NCBI GenBank assembly: GCA_963693285.1
Contig: OY848919.1
Location: forward strand, 3,043,827 to 3,107,826
Direction: 5' to 3'
From: Xestospongia muta
Lineage: Eukaryota > Porifera > Demospongiae > Haplosclerida > Petrosiidae
DNA: 64,000 nt
Shown in pieces: positions 29,900-44,297 of this stretch. Under the pieces are notes generated by a model. The model was given only the letters and a program-made list of their open reading frames with translations, was not told the origin of the DNA and did no database searches. The translations under genes and the position numbers were made by a program. Positions within the stretch are counted from its first letter, which is position 1, and each line of letters begins with the position of its first letter.

Positions 29900-31359
29900 T
29901 TAAAACAACATTTTTGTTAGTGAAATACTATACAAATAATAGAACATGTGTCCTCCACTTGACTTTATCAAGTACACAGCATCTCCTACTATAATTGGTG
30001 GCTCAGTACATCCATCATTACCAGTTAACTCTGTTATGTTAGAGGAACCTTGAAGAGAACCATCTTTACTTGAAAGAGCATAAATGAAAGTACTTTCAGT
30101 ATTAACAAAGATAATGAGTTCTTTGTCAAGATGAATTGCAGGAGAGTGTTTGAATAAAGTTAAAAAATTATAGCCGTTATCATCATATGTCTTACTTTTC
30201 CAGAGAAGATTACCTTTGGAGTCTACAGCAAATACTGTACTTCCACAACTATATCAGAAAATAGTATAGTGAACTAGTAATTGTGAAGGTTTACTTACCT
30301 ATAATAAGCATGGCCTTCTTTATCTACAGCAGGACCACTTGGATAAACATTGGAACCACAGTAACCTCGATTACTAAATAGTATTTTATTATTTTCTATA
30401 TCCACAGCAAATATAAGATCTGGATTACCAGCAAAACCATAGCTACCAAACATGACTCCATTATCAGAGAAAGCAAACTTAGCGTCATAAGAGATTTTAA
30501 GATTATATAGCCAGGTTTGATTACAGTTAAGTGATGAAGTACTACATATAAATGTCAATAAATTACCAGTGGGATAGGGTCCAGGTGGTAAATTAACTGG
30601 AAACATTACAAGACTAGATCCATCTTTTAGTGAAGTCACTTTAGTCTGAGTATAACATCCTGCATGGTGTTCTGCCAAAGACCAAGAAATCTTACCAGTT
30701 TCTAGATCCACTGCAATAATTCGGCTTTTATTTTTTTGGTCAGTGAGTTCATTGTGAGCTTGTGGTATTGATTGCAGATAAGCATTACGGGGAGCATCTC
30801 GACCACAAGAATATCCACTACTTAGAAATATTGTATCAGAGCTCATAGATATGTAAGACATGTCATTGCCTGGTTTAAGTTTTGATGTCCTCCAAATAAT
30901 AGAACCATTAGTAGCATTCAATGCCACCAACTGACCTGCTTTCTCATACTCAAATGTCATAGGACAGAACCATCCAACAATAACCATATCACAATTGCTA
31001 TCATATATTGTATTTGTCATAAATACAGCACTACAAGCAATATCACTACCAATCCAGTTAGCCAGCCATAGTTCTTTACCATCAGGTGAGACAGATCGAA
31101 CTTGTAACCAATACTCTGGATACTTTAAATATGGTATAAAAACTACACCTTTGTCAGATACAGCAGGAGAGTTGTAGAAAATTGATGCTGCACCCCAACC
31201 ATGTTCAAATGGTACAGAATAGTTCCAGCCTGTTTTTATGTGAAGAGAGTTTGATGTTATTGGAATATAGTTTATAGAGGCTGGATCACCATATTGTTGC
31301 GTCCAAGAAGCATTAGCTGAAGAAAGAAAGAGGGAAAAACAGAGAAGGAGAAGGAACAT
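29900..31359 (-). CDS. PQQ-like beta-propeller secreted protein 3
   Basis: Two exons (31359-30299 and 30248-29900), 469 codons. Signal peptide (MFLLLLCFSLFLSSANA), SWTQQYGDPASINYIP, W-turns (GKELWLAN, NATNGSIIWRTS, GKISWSLA, KGNLLWKSK). The second exon starts SCGSTVFAVDSK and ends LTKML. The same intron position and phase as the other family members show one gene lineage. Closest to the gene at 31724-33162. Extracellular, role unknown. Confidence 0.8.
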
Positions 31360-31723
31360 TTTCAGTTAATCAGCAACACCAGATATAATTGCAATATTAA
31401 TAGTATTCATGACTTACTGATCAATCACATGATTATGATTACATCATGTAATATAATAATAATTAACTTCCTTATATGGTATTAATAATTCCTTCGTCAA
31501 TATTTATTTGGGCACAAAACGCAAACTATATACGTAGCCAGAAAGCAGATGTACTGTAATTCCAGTAGAATATTTAAAATGTTTGTTTCAGGAATTTGAC
31601 TGAATAATATGAATTGTGTATATTATTTATGATTAATGTCACTTATTGACAAAGTTCTTCATGTATTAAGTACTTGGCAAAATCTGTGTTGCATGGAAAC
31701 ATGAATGTGTTGTAACTAGAGAT

Positions 31724-33162
31724 TTAAAACAACACTTTCATCAATGTAATACTATACAAGTAATAGAACATGTGTCCTCCACTTGACTTTATCAAGTACA
31801 CAGCATCTCCTACTATAATTGGTGGCTCAGTACATCCATCATTACCAGTTAACACTGTTATGTTAGAGGAACCTTGAAGAGAGCCATCTTTACTTGAAAG
31901 AGCGTAAATGTTGGTACTACCAGTATTAACAAAGATAATGAGTTCTCTGTCAAGATGAATTGCAGGAGAGTGTTTGAATAATGAATTAAAGTGATAACCA
32001 TTCTTATCATATGTCTTACTCTTCCAGAGAAGGCTACCTTTAGAGTCTACAGCAAATACTGTACTTCCACAACTATAATATTAGAAAATAGTATAGTGAA
32101 CTAGTAATTGTGAAGGTTTACTTACCTATAATAGGCATGGCCTTGTTTATCTACAGCAGGACCACTTGGATAAGCATTGGAACCACAGTAACCTCGATTA
32201 CTAAATAGCATTTTATTATTTTCTATGTCCATAGCAAATATAAGATCTGGATTACCAGCAAAACCATAGCTACCAAACATAACTCCATTATCAGAGAAAG
32301 CAAAGTTAGCATCATAAGAGATTTTAAGATTATCTTGCCAGGCTTGGTTAATATGAGATGATGTAGGACATTTCAATGACAATAAGTAACCAGTAGGATA
32401 GGTTCCAGGAGGCAGATTAACAGAAAACACTGCAAGACTAGAGCCATCCTTCATAGGAGTCAGTTTAGTCTGAGATGAACATCCAGCGTGGCTTGTTATC
32501 ATTGACCAAGAGATGTTACCAGTTTCTATATCCACTGCAATAATAAGACTCTCATTTTTTTGATCATCGACTTCATTATCAGATCGAAGATGAGCATAAG
32601 AAGTAGGATCCCGACCACAATCATAACCGCCACTCAATAAAATTGTATCAGAGGTCATAGACAGAGTAGCTACGTCATTGACTTTTAATTTCGATGTCCT
32701 CCAAATAGTAGACCCATCAGTAGCATTCAATGCCACTAACTGACCTGCTTTCTCATATTGATATGCTATAATACAGTACCATCCAACAATAACCATATTA
32801 CGGTTACTGTCATACAAAGTATTTGTCAAAAACACAGTTTGACATTTTTCATCACTACCAATCCAGTTAGCCATCCATAGTTCTTCACCAGCAGGTGAGA
32901 CAGTTCGAACTTGTAAAAAAAACTGTGGCATAACTAAATATGGTATAAAAATAACACCTTCATCAGATACTGCTGGAGAGTTGTAGAAAATTGCGGCAGA
33001 ATAACCTGGTCCTGTGTAATTCCAGCCAGTTTTCACAAGAGATTTTGTTATCATTGGAATATAGTTGGTAGAGGCTGGATCACCATACTGCTGTGTCCAA
33101 GAGCAGTTGATTTGACGAAGAAGAGAAAGTTGTAAGATCAGACAAACAGTCTTCAACATCAT
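31724..33162 (-). CDS. PQQ-like beta-propeller secreted protein 4
   Basis: Two exons (33162-32126 and 32072-31724), 461 codons. Signal peptide (MMLKTVCLILQLSLLRQINC), SWTQQYGDPASTNYIP, propeller repeats and the conserved FSNRGYCGSNAYPSGPAVDK block before the intron. Upstream it faces ANKMY2 head-to-head with a gap of only 109 bp between start codons, so the two probably share a promoter region. Confidence 0.8.
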
Positions 33163-33271
33163 TGCTTTCAGTAATCACTCTAACCCCACACCTAACAACC
33201 TGACCTCTACTCTAATTCTCTAAACCACTCCCACTAAATTAATAGGCAGGGCACACCACTTGCAGATGGCT

Positions 33272-36884
<3,613 letters not shown>

Positions 36885-37409
36885 AATTGTCTGACTATAT
36901 CTATATGAACATGTCTCTATTGTAGCTTGTAGCAACAATGCTATCCTTTATTGAAAATATATACAAAATTAAAATTTAAAAATTACAAAATTAGCAGTGT
37001 AATATTTAATAGTATATAACTGTGCACAACTGGTTATATAACTTTGATTAATGTCAATGTACATCACACTAATCATTGAAGGACATAAGACTGTAAACCT
37101 TATTTTAATGTTAATTTCATGATTAAATACAAACACATCAATTTCTTTTAAAAAATTAAGCCAAAATCAGTGAAAAAATTGTGGATTTTAAAGTAACAAT
37201 AACTATCTACTTTATAATATTTAAGTCAGCCATAGATTTGCAAAAGAAAAACAAACTTAATATTAAAAATACTAGCACTCAAGTGTAAAATTATGTGCAT
37301 CATATATTAAAAGACAATTACACACTCCATGGAATATAACTAAAAAAGTACAAAAACAAGTAAAAACATAGGATGTTATGACCTTTAAAGTGATTACAAC
37401 AACCAGCTT
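36885..37409. other. Intergenic, convergent 3' ends of ANKMY2 and the beta-helix gene
   Basis: AT-rich. I see nothing coding here. Confidence 0.5.
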
Positions 37410-40400
37410 TTAATCATTATCTAATAAAGGTTCATATTCACAGTTGACATGCTTTTTATCAAAACGATTTCTTCTCTGTTCCCATATATTTTGTGATGAC
37501 TTCCAACATTGTTGTAGTGGCCTCCGACATTGTATGATTATACAGCCAAAAACGAGGTAGGCAATAGGTATGGAAACCAAAATATAGATAACGATTGAGT
37601 TGAACAAATCTTGCTCAGCCTGACTTATTAAATGATTGAGTAGAATTAAGTCAAGAAGGATAATAGAATCGACTTTATTCAACCACTGGTGTCCATATGG
37701 TTGAAGAATTAAGTGAGCGCCAGTAATGAAAGCAAGAATCAAAGTCAGCCAAGAATATGGTGCAATCATGCATATAGTAGCAGTTACCAAATATACCCCA
37801 GAGTACCAGCGAAGTTTGTCCTTGTAAACAGATTGGAGATCATTTAGAAATGGTTCGATACGAATTTTAAAACGATTCATAAATTTATATTTAAAAAGCT
37901 GCTGCGAAAACAATAGCAAAATTACACAAGGCGCAAGAAGAAAAACAATAATTATTAATGACACCATGAAAAACATAGTGTGATGTGGCCATGATAAATA
38001 GTTGACGTCCGGTTGAATGGCTACTTTTAACGTTCCATTTATCACTATCCATTTTAAATAATTTATACAAGTTTCAGTTAGTGACCAATATGAAATAATT
38101 AGTAGAATGCATATAGCTCTCACTGGTTGTCTCTGCAGTCTTAGAAAAAACCTAGGAAAGCATCGGGCTAATGGAACTGTTAGCATAACTACAATAATAA
38201 TGATTGTTGGGCCAAGAAAATGAAAAGAATAATTGAAAAGCACGTTCATTGGAAAAAAACACCATGGAAGATGACCAAATATTTCAAGATTCAGTAAAAA
38301 TATTGACCGAAATAAGGATACTGTTATATTTAAATGTTCGTGAAGATGAAGTTGGAATTTACCTAAAATGGCTAAAAAGAATAGAGGTCCAAGTAAGTAA
38401 CCGGAAACTGAAGCAAAATCTAGTCTCATTGTCATTACAAGAATAAGTCCTAAAATTATTTGAAGGATGAAAACAAGTAAAAGAATTATAAATTTATGAA
38501 CTCGATTGCATTTTGAAACTGGTAAACATTTAACTGCTTCAAATGTAAAGATAGCGTTTGTTTTACATCCCTTACATAACACTCCTCCGTGCAATGCATT
38601 ACACATGTCATCTGATGTGGAAGGAAGTTCGAAATAACTGTTGGCATATTCTTTGATAGGGCACGAGGACAAAGATGTGGCGCAATATGGATAATGGCAT
38701 TTTGCTATTGTGTACTTATCATCAACTTCACCAAACCAATAGCCACGCTTTATGCAAGTAATACCTAAACTAGTGTCACATTTGATGATGTCGTCATTGC
38801 TATCCTTGCAAACACAAGAACCTAATGCGTTATCATTGTTTTCACTTTGAAATATATATCCTAAAGGACATGTTTTAAGATTAATATTGAGACTACCTTG
38901 TGTGCCAATATTGTCACACTGAAATATAAGTTTAGGCTGTTGTATTGTATTATGACTCCTTAGTGAGTTCAAAGTAACAAAATGCAAATTTATATGGTTA
39001 GTGCCATTAATTAGAATTGTTTTTGTATTTCCAACCATTTCAATAGATTGATTCCCATGCATATCTTTGCAATTCAAATACTGATCTCCACACTGTAGGA
39101 TTATAGTTGCCACACATTCTGAAGGATTACCATGAAGGCCAGAAACATTAGCATTTACTACAATCTCTTGACCAGAAAATAATTCAATTGTTGGACTATC
39201 AAATATTATTTCATATGGTCCAGTACTGATTAGACTTTTAGTTTTATTAGGGATTATATTACATCCACCTGTAAATATTATTCCATTCTTACAAAAAGGG
39301 TTTTCAAGATACACATTATCTCCTAACGTTGACGCAATGTTGGATTGAAAAAGTACAGATGTATTTTGAAAGCACTGCATGAAAGAACAACTTGTGGTTG
39401 AAATAAAAACAGCTCCTCCAATCAAAGCAACATTTTTTTCAAATATTATTTGAGTGTCTTTAGATACAAACAATATAGAGTTTTGATCAAAATACATAGC
39501 ACCGCCAAAAATACCTGTATTGTTAAAAAAATGTACAGACTTATTAAAATTTAGTGATGCTTCTTGCAAATAAAAAGGCGTGCCAATGTTGTTTTGAACC
39601 TTGATGTCCACTAAATCAATTGCTTTGACAGAATTGAACTTCACTATTGCTGATATGTCTGTTGTGTTACTATACGCGATTATATTGCCATCAAATATCA
39701 CACGTTTTATATGTAGTTGAATATCTTCAGAACTCACTGATATAATCAACATTTGATGAATATCTTTCATTCTTAAAGGAAGAATGTTACCAGAGAAGTT
39801 ACAATTTTCAATAAGAAAATCTAAACTCATAGATTGTACCGGTAGTGACCTCATGTCAATTTGAAGACATACTCCTTTGTTGTTTACCATTTCAATTGTC
39901 GAAAATATAAAGCTGCATTGGAAAAAATTGTCTTCAGTACAATTTTCTGTCATATTTATTTTTACTAAAGGGTCTATCAAGTTAATATTGTTTTTCATTA
40001 CACAGTTTGTGAAATTCAATCCAATGTTTGACGTTTCTTTTAAATGCAAAATGCTTACATTGTTTGATTCAAAATTACATCTATCGATAGCAATATCAAC
40101 AGAGGACAAAGGAGTGTAAATGTTAGAAAAGAAGTTTAAAATAGGGCCTGGGGAGGAAGGGGTTTCTCCAGTATTGTTCACAAATTTGCTATTTTTAATG
40201 GAGATCTTTTGCTGAGAGTATGGTGTCAAAACAAAGCAAAATAAACAGATTTTACTGATATTGTTATTATGGACAAAAATTTCGTTAAAATACACATGTT
40301 CAAATTGTCCACTAAATGCAACTTGAAAGAACTGTGAAAATGTGCAATTCGATACGTTAACCAAGCGAAGATCATACGAAAACTCTAAATACTTTGCATT

Positions 40401-40775
40401 AGTAAGGACTAACCCCACCATTACCATACTCCCTTGAAAATTGATATTGAACTCTTCTTCATTCATAAAATCCAATGTCGGGTTTCCAACTCCATATAAA
40501 ACAAGAGTGGTTGTTTGGGGATTCAATGTATTGATGTTTTGACTCTCGACAACTTGTGAAGATGCAATTTTGACTGTTATAGATGGTGACGTAATATTAC
40601 CAATATTGCTCAACACATAAGTTAGAGTACGACAGGCAATGTTGGTAAAATTATGTAGACACTGTACCTCATCTTTTCCGTTGTCTTGGATTTGAACATA
40701 CCACGTGGACGTTTGATTACCGAAGACAGAACAAGAGAGACAAATCACCAAGAACACAAAATATTTCTCACCCAT
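37410..40775 (-). CDS. Beta-helix ectodomain multi-pass membrane protein (single exon)
   Basis: 1121 aa, intronless. Signal peptide (MGEKYFVFLVICLSCSVFG), then about 600 residues of parallel beta-helix-like repeats. These carry N-x-(S/T) and 'xxNNxxxxxxxxF' periodicity (FVNNTGE, FESNNVS, FDGNIIAY, FFNNTGIFGGAMYF, FEKNVALIGGAVFI). The GGAMYF/GGAVFI turns resemble polymorphic-membrane-protein repeats. A cysteine-rich EGF-like stretch follows (CVCKDSNDD ... CIKRGYWFG ... LCKGC). The last ~370 residues hold roughly eight hydrophobic helices (e.g. FIILLLVFILQIILGLILVM) and a basic tail. Adhesion-receptor-like layout, but no GPS motif or named 7TM signature is visible. Uncharacterised in my knowledge. 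Lack of introns amid intron-rich neighbours suggests retroposition or a single-exon family. Confidence 0.8.
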   Translation of the reverse strand: MGEKYFVFLVICLSCSVFGNQTSTWYVQIQDNGKDEVQCLHNFTNIACRTLTYVLSNIGNITSPSITVKIASSQVVESQNINTLNPQTTTLVLYGVGNPTLDFMNEEEFNINFQGSMVMVGLVLTNAKYLEFSYDLRLVNVSNCTFSQFFQVAFSGQFEHVYFNEIFVHNNNISKICLFCFVLTPYSQQKISIKNSKFVNNTGETPSSPGPILNFFSNIYTPLSSVDIAIDRCNFESNNVSILHLKETSNIGLNFTNCVMKNNINLIDPLVKINMTENCTEDNFFQCSFIFSTIEMVNNKGVCLQIDMRSLPVQSMSLDFLIENCNFSGNILPLRMKDIHQMLIISVSSEDIQLHIKRVIFDGNIIAYSNTTDISAIVKFNSVKAIDLVDIKVQNNIGTPFYLQEASLNFNKSVHFFNNTGIFGGAMYFDQNSILFVSKDTQIIFEKNVALIGGAVFISTTSCSFMQCFQNTSVLFQSNIASTLGDNVYLENPFCKNGIIFTGGCNIIPNKTKSLISTGPYEIIFDSPTIELFSGQEIVVNANVSGLHGNPSECVATIILQCGDQYLNCKDMHGNQSIEMVGNTKTILINGTNHINLHFVTLNSLRSHNTIQQPKLIFQCDNIGTQGSLNINLKTCPLGYIFQSENNDNALGSCVCKDSNDDIIKCDTSLGITCIKRGYWFGEVDDKYTIAKCHYPYCATSLSSCPIKEYANSYFELPSTSDDMCNALHGGVLCKGCKTNAIFTFEAVKCLPVSKCNRVHKFIILLLVFILQIILGLILVMTMRLDFASVSGYLLGPLFFLAILGKFQLHLHEHLNITVSLFRSIFLLNLEIFGHLPWCFFPMNVLFNYSFHFLGPTIIIIVVMLTVPLARCFPRFFLRLQRQPVRAICILLIISYWSLTETCINYLKWIVINGTLKVAIQPDVNYLSWPHHTMFFMVSLIIIVFLLAPCVILLLFSQQLFKYKFMNRFKIRIEPFLNDLQSVYKDKLRWYSGVYLVTATICMIAPYSWLTLILAFITGAHLILQPYGHQWLNKVDSIILLDLILLNHLISQAEQDLFNSIVIYILVSIPIAYLVFGCIIIQCRRPLQQCWKSSQNIWEQRRNRFDKKHVNCEYEPLLDND

Positions 40776-40994
40776 TGTTTTGTAACAAATCAGCTACGGA
40801 ACCGGTATTGTCTGGTTCTCCTACTCCGGGTTGGCCACAATAGTATATACAGTTTCGCCTACGGATACCGTAATTTCAATTAATAGAAATTTTTTCATTG
40901 TAATTAACACTAAATGATTAAATCTCGTTGGTAAGGAATAAAAGTAGATCAAAGTTACCAAGAATTAGATAAATTCATTACGTATTTTGAATAA

Positions 40995-41213
40995 CATGGA
41001 TGGCTGGAACATTCATACAACAGAGTAGAACTATATGAGACTGAAGGACCACGGACAAACAATCACTTGGAGGGTTGGCACAATCATCTACGGCGAGTAG
41101 TTGGCAAATCCCATCCAAATATCTTTGAATGTATTGAGGTATTTCAGAGAGAACAAGTCAGCATTGAGGTTTCGATACAGCAGCTTGCAGCAGGTGCATG
41201 TCCACCTTGTCGG
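40995..41213 (+). pseudogene. DNA-transposase C-terminal relic (MULE-like)
   Basis: Frame reads GPRTNNHLEGWHNHLRRVVG then HPNIFECIEVFQREQ. This RTNNxxEGWH block is typical of the C-terminal part of MULE-type transposases and their domesticated relatives. No catalytic DDE part is present and the flanks are non-coding. Confidence 0.6.
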
Positions 41214-42217
41214 AAAAAGAAAGCTATTTTAATCTTTAATTTCCTTAACATTAAATTGTACACTATTTTAATCATTTACCTCAAACTCCTTTGTCATTAC
41301 TTTAGACTGTTTCAGTCCCTTTTGGTCCAGTAGCTCTTGTCGTGTAATTTGTAAATTCGCAATGTTTCTTTAATAATTAATTAAAATGATGTCATATTCA
41401 TTACTGTGTAAAATAAAGAGTAAACCTGTTTACAGACTGCATGTTAATTCATAGCTTTGTTCTGAATACAACAACGATTCCAAGAGTTAGTACGGGTTCG
41501 CCTACTCTGGGTTTGCCTATACTCGAATTTTAACAAAATAGTACGGTTTCGATCATTGTTTAATGTAATAATATTTACACAGTAAAGAATACTGACAGAA
41601 GGTTAGCCTAATTCATAGCTTCACACTAGATAACAGTAGTTCAATAGTTGATTCATGATTCATGATAGTGTACCCTTCTTGTTACAAAAACAAAAACACG
41701 GCTGACAAACTAAACATGTGCAGGTGGTGGTATATTAGAATTCTCTTTTGTCTTGTCTACATCATCAACAATCCCATACTGCTATTCCTTACTATTTGCA
41801 AATCAGAGATATTATATCGTACTTTATATTTTACTAGTAAAATATATACTCACTTATAATTACATAGCATATTTTTAATAGATTACAAATGATATCGAAT
41901 CAATTGCAATTTTGATCCAGACCTAAAGTCTGTGGACCACTAGCTTTGAATATTTACATACATATCTAACTTCAACTTTTCATGAATATCTATGTATAGT
42001 TTTGAATGAAATTTTCATGTATTACAAATATATAACAATCAAATATATATAACAACAGGAGCCCATCAATAAAAAAGCACGGGTAGGAGCGTGCAACTCC
42101 CTCGCAATTGATTAAAACAGTATTTTGAGCATGTTCTAATGAGTTCTATTTTTAGAAAAATAAAATTGACCACATCCCTTAGGTTTTAAAATGGCGACTC
42201 CAGTATCTTACTAAAAA

Positions 42218-42647
42218 CATAGGCGGATGAGGCACTTATATTTTGGGGGGGCTCACACCATAACTATGTGATGAATATGCAGACATGAATGTACCCATAA
42301 TGCAGAAACTATGTTTGATATAATCACAATCAGTATTACCAACATTAATTTAATATGTACCAAAGTATTTCCTTCACTCATCATTTACCATAACAAATTC
42401 CTTAGCTATTTCAACAAGATCACACTCATTAGTTATGCATTTGTATACATGAAGGACCAGACAATTGTTAAGCTGTTTTTCCATCATTGTGGCCTGCAAA
42501 TGTCAAAACTTTTGACAGTTTTATCAACACCAATAAGATTAACTTAGACTCTTTTTGTGGGGTAAGTAGCAAGCAATAAAAATTTGGGGGGGCTGAGCCC
42601 CCTCTTTCTAAATATTGGGGGGGCTCTAGCCCCTCCAGCCTCCTATG
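42218..42647. mobile_element. Nested MITE-like element with G-rich ends
   Basis: Ends CATAGGCGGATGAGG and the complement of CATAGGAGGCTGGAGG, each followed inward by GGGGGGG/CCCCCCC runs. AAAAA on each side (42213-42217 and 42648-42652) may be the target duplication. Inserted in the larger element at 42056-43376. Confidence 0.6.
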
Positions 42648-42878
42648 AAAAAGGACAGTTTTAAGAAGAATAGATAAAAAAGGGCTGCCAATGAAGAAAA
42701 GAAAGGTGTTGATAGAAATTTGGAGTTCTTATCTACATTGATAAATGCCAATTTTACATGTTTGACCGTTAATTTTGAAAAGCAGATCACCATGGTGTTG
42801 TGGAGGTATATCTAATTGTCACAAGAGAAATTAAAGATTACACTAAGGATATGGGTCCAGTAGATGCTATAAAACTTG

Positions 42879-43265
42879 TTATAAAAAACAAGATGATTTA
42901 TTATTGCTACATCTATTATGAAATGTTTGAAGAAGGCTCATTGACACAACCTCATGATACTTGTACTCTTCCCTTTGCAATTGAAGATATCTTTTACCCT
43001 TACAATAATGCCTCAATAATTCTTGGTAAAAAAGTACCATATTTCTTGCACATTGAAGTAGAAGCTGTTGATCAAGATCTTGTAGAAACTTTAGACGTTC
43101 AGGATAATATTTAAATTGAACATGTGTTAATAACTTTTCAATGACTTTGTCAATGATTTCATCGTGCTCATCTCTAACTACAGAGGCGACCAATTCTTTT
43201 CTTTTCTTGGAAGGGAACAAGCATTTTTTCCTTGCACGCTTCATCACGTTGAGGGGTGTGGTCAA
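42879..43265 (-). CDS. Hypothetical ORF inside transposon
   Basis: 128-codon frame starting in the right terminal repeat. Basic N-terminus (MKRARKKCLFPSKKRK) and a helical middle (DEIIDKVIEKLL, LKFLQDLDQQLLLQCARN). A 104-codon plus-strand frame (42800-43114) overlaps it, so at most one is real. No family recognised. It could be a remnant of element-encoded protein or captured host sequence. Confidence 0.25.
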   Translation of the reverse strand: MTTPLNVMKRARKKCLFPSKKRKELVASVVRDEHDEIIDKVIEKLLTHVQFKYYPERLKFLQDLDQQLLLQCARNMVLFYQELLRHYCKGKRYLQLQREEYKYHEVVSMSLLQTFHNRCSNNKSSCFL

Positions 43266-43531
43266 TTTTATTTTTCTAAAAATAGAACCTATTAGGATAT
43301 GCTCAAAATACTGTTTTAATCAATTGCGTAGGAGTTGCACGCTCTTACCCTTGCTTTTTTTATTGATGGGCTCCTGATAACAATCATATTATATTTTGAG
43401 ATAAAAGATCTGTTATCATATAACTCCAGTATTCCTTACAATCAAGCATTTTAGCTTTAAAACATTGTTTTCAAATAAGTAATCACATAGTTAACCACTT
43501 TAGCATGATAGGAAACATTAAGTGCATTTTG

Positions 43532-44246
43532 TTAAAACATGAGTTTAATGCTATACAAGTAATTAGAAGGAAGAAAATCTCCTCCATCAGCCTTAACTAA
43601 ATACACTGCATCTCCAACTAAAATTGGTGGCTCAATACACCCATTACTGCCAGCCAACTCTCTTATATTTGAGGAACCTTGTAGAGAACCATCTTTACTT
43701 GAGAGAGCATAAATATTAGTGCTATTGGTGTCAATAAAGACTATAAGATTTTTATCAAGGTGGACAGAAGGAGACAATTTAAACAATGTGTCAGAATGAT
43801 AACCATCTTCACCAAATGACTTGCTCTTCCAAAGAAGATTGCCTTTTAAGTCCACTGAAAATACTTTATTTCCACAACTAAAAATGACAAAAAGGATTTA
43901 ATGTAGGTTAATCATGCACATATATATATCACTGTAATAATAGATTGGTTCATTAACCAATATATGACCTGATTTGCAATAAGGACCACTTCTGTCAAAA
44001 TTAAACATTTGTGACCTTTTTGTGATAAGGGATTACTATGAAAACACCTCTTGTATGCATAGAGTTACAATGAATATGTGTATATATAGTAATTGTATGT
44101 AAACAAAGGTGTTTTTGAGATGTTTTATCAGACTAATTGCTCTATTTTCGCAAAGCAGGTCACAAAGCTTTTGCCCAAAGCGGTCCCTTATTACAAATCA
44201 GATCACAAGTTATTTGAGTTGGATATGATACATGATGAGATACTAG

Positions 44247-44297
<51 letters not shown>

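Larger units (their letters stand above)
42056..43376. mobile_element. DNA transposon with ~125-bp terminal inverted repeats
   Basis: The left end CAGGAGCCCATCAATAAAAA and its reverse complement at the right end extend about 125 bp inward with high identity (42056-42181 and 43252-43376). A perfect 7-bp duplication ATAACAA flanks both sides (42049-42055 and 43377-43383). Inside is a second, nested inverted-repeat element and a region of open frames (42800-43265). No recognisable transposase is encoded, so it is probably non-autonomous. Superfamily uncertain: a 7-bp duplication and CA ends do not settle it. Confidence 0.85.

Noticed and set aside
38249..40119. Plus-strand ORFs inside the beta-helix gene
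   Set aside because: They are antisense shadows of the 1121-codon minus-strand frame, which has a signal peptide and repeat structure.
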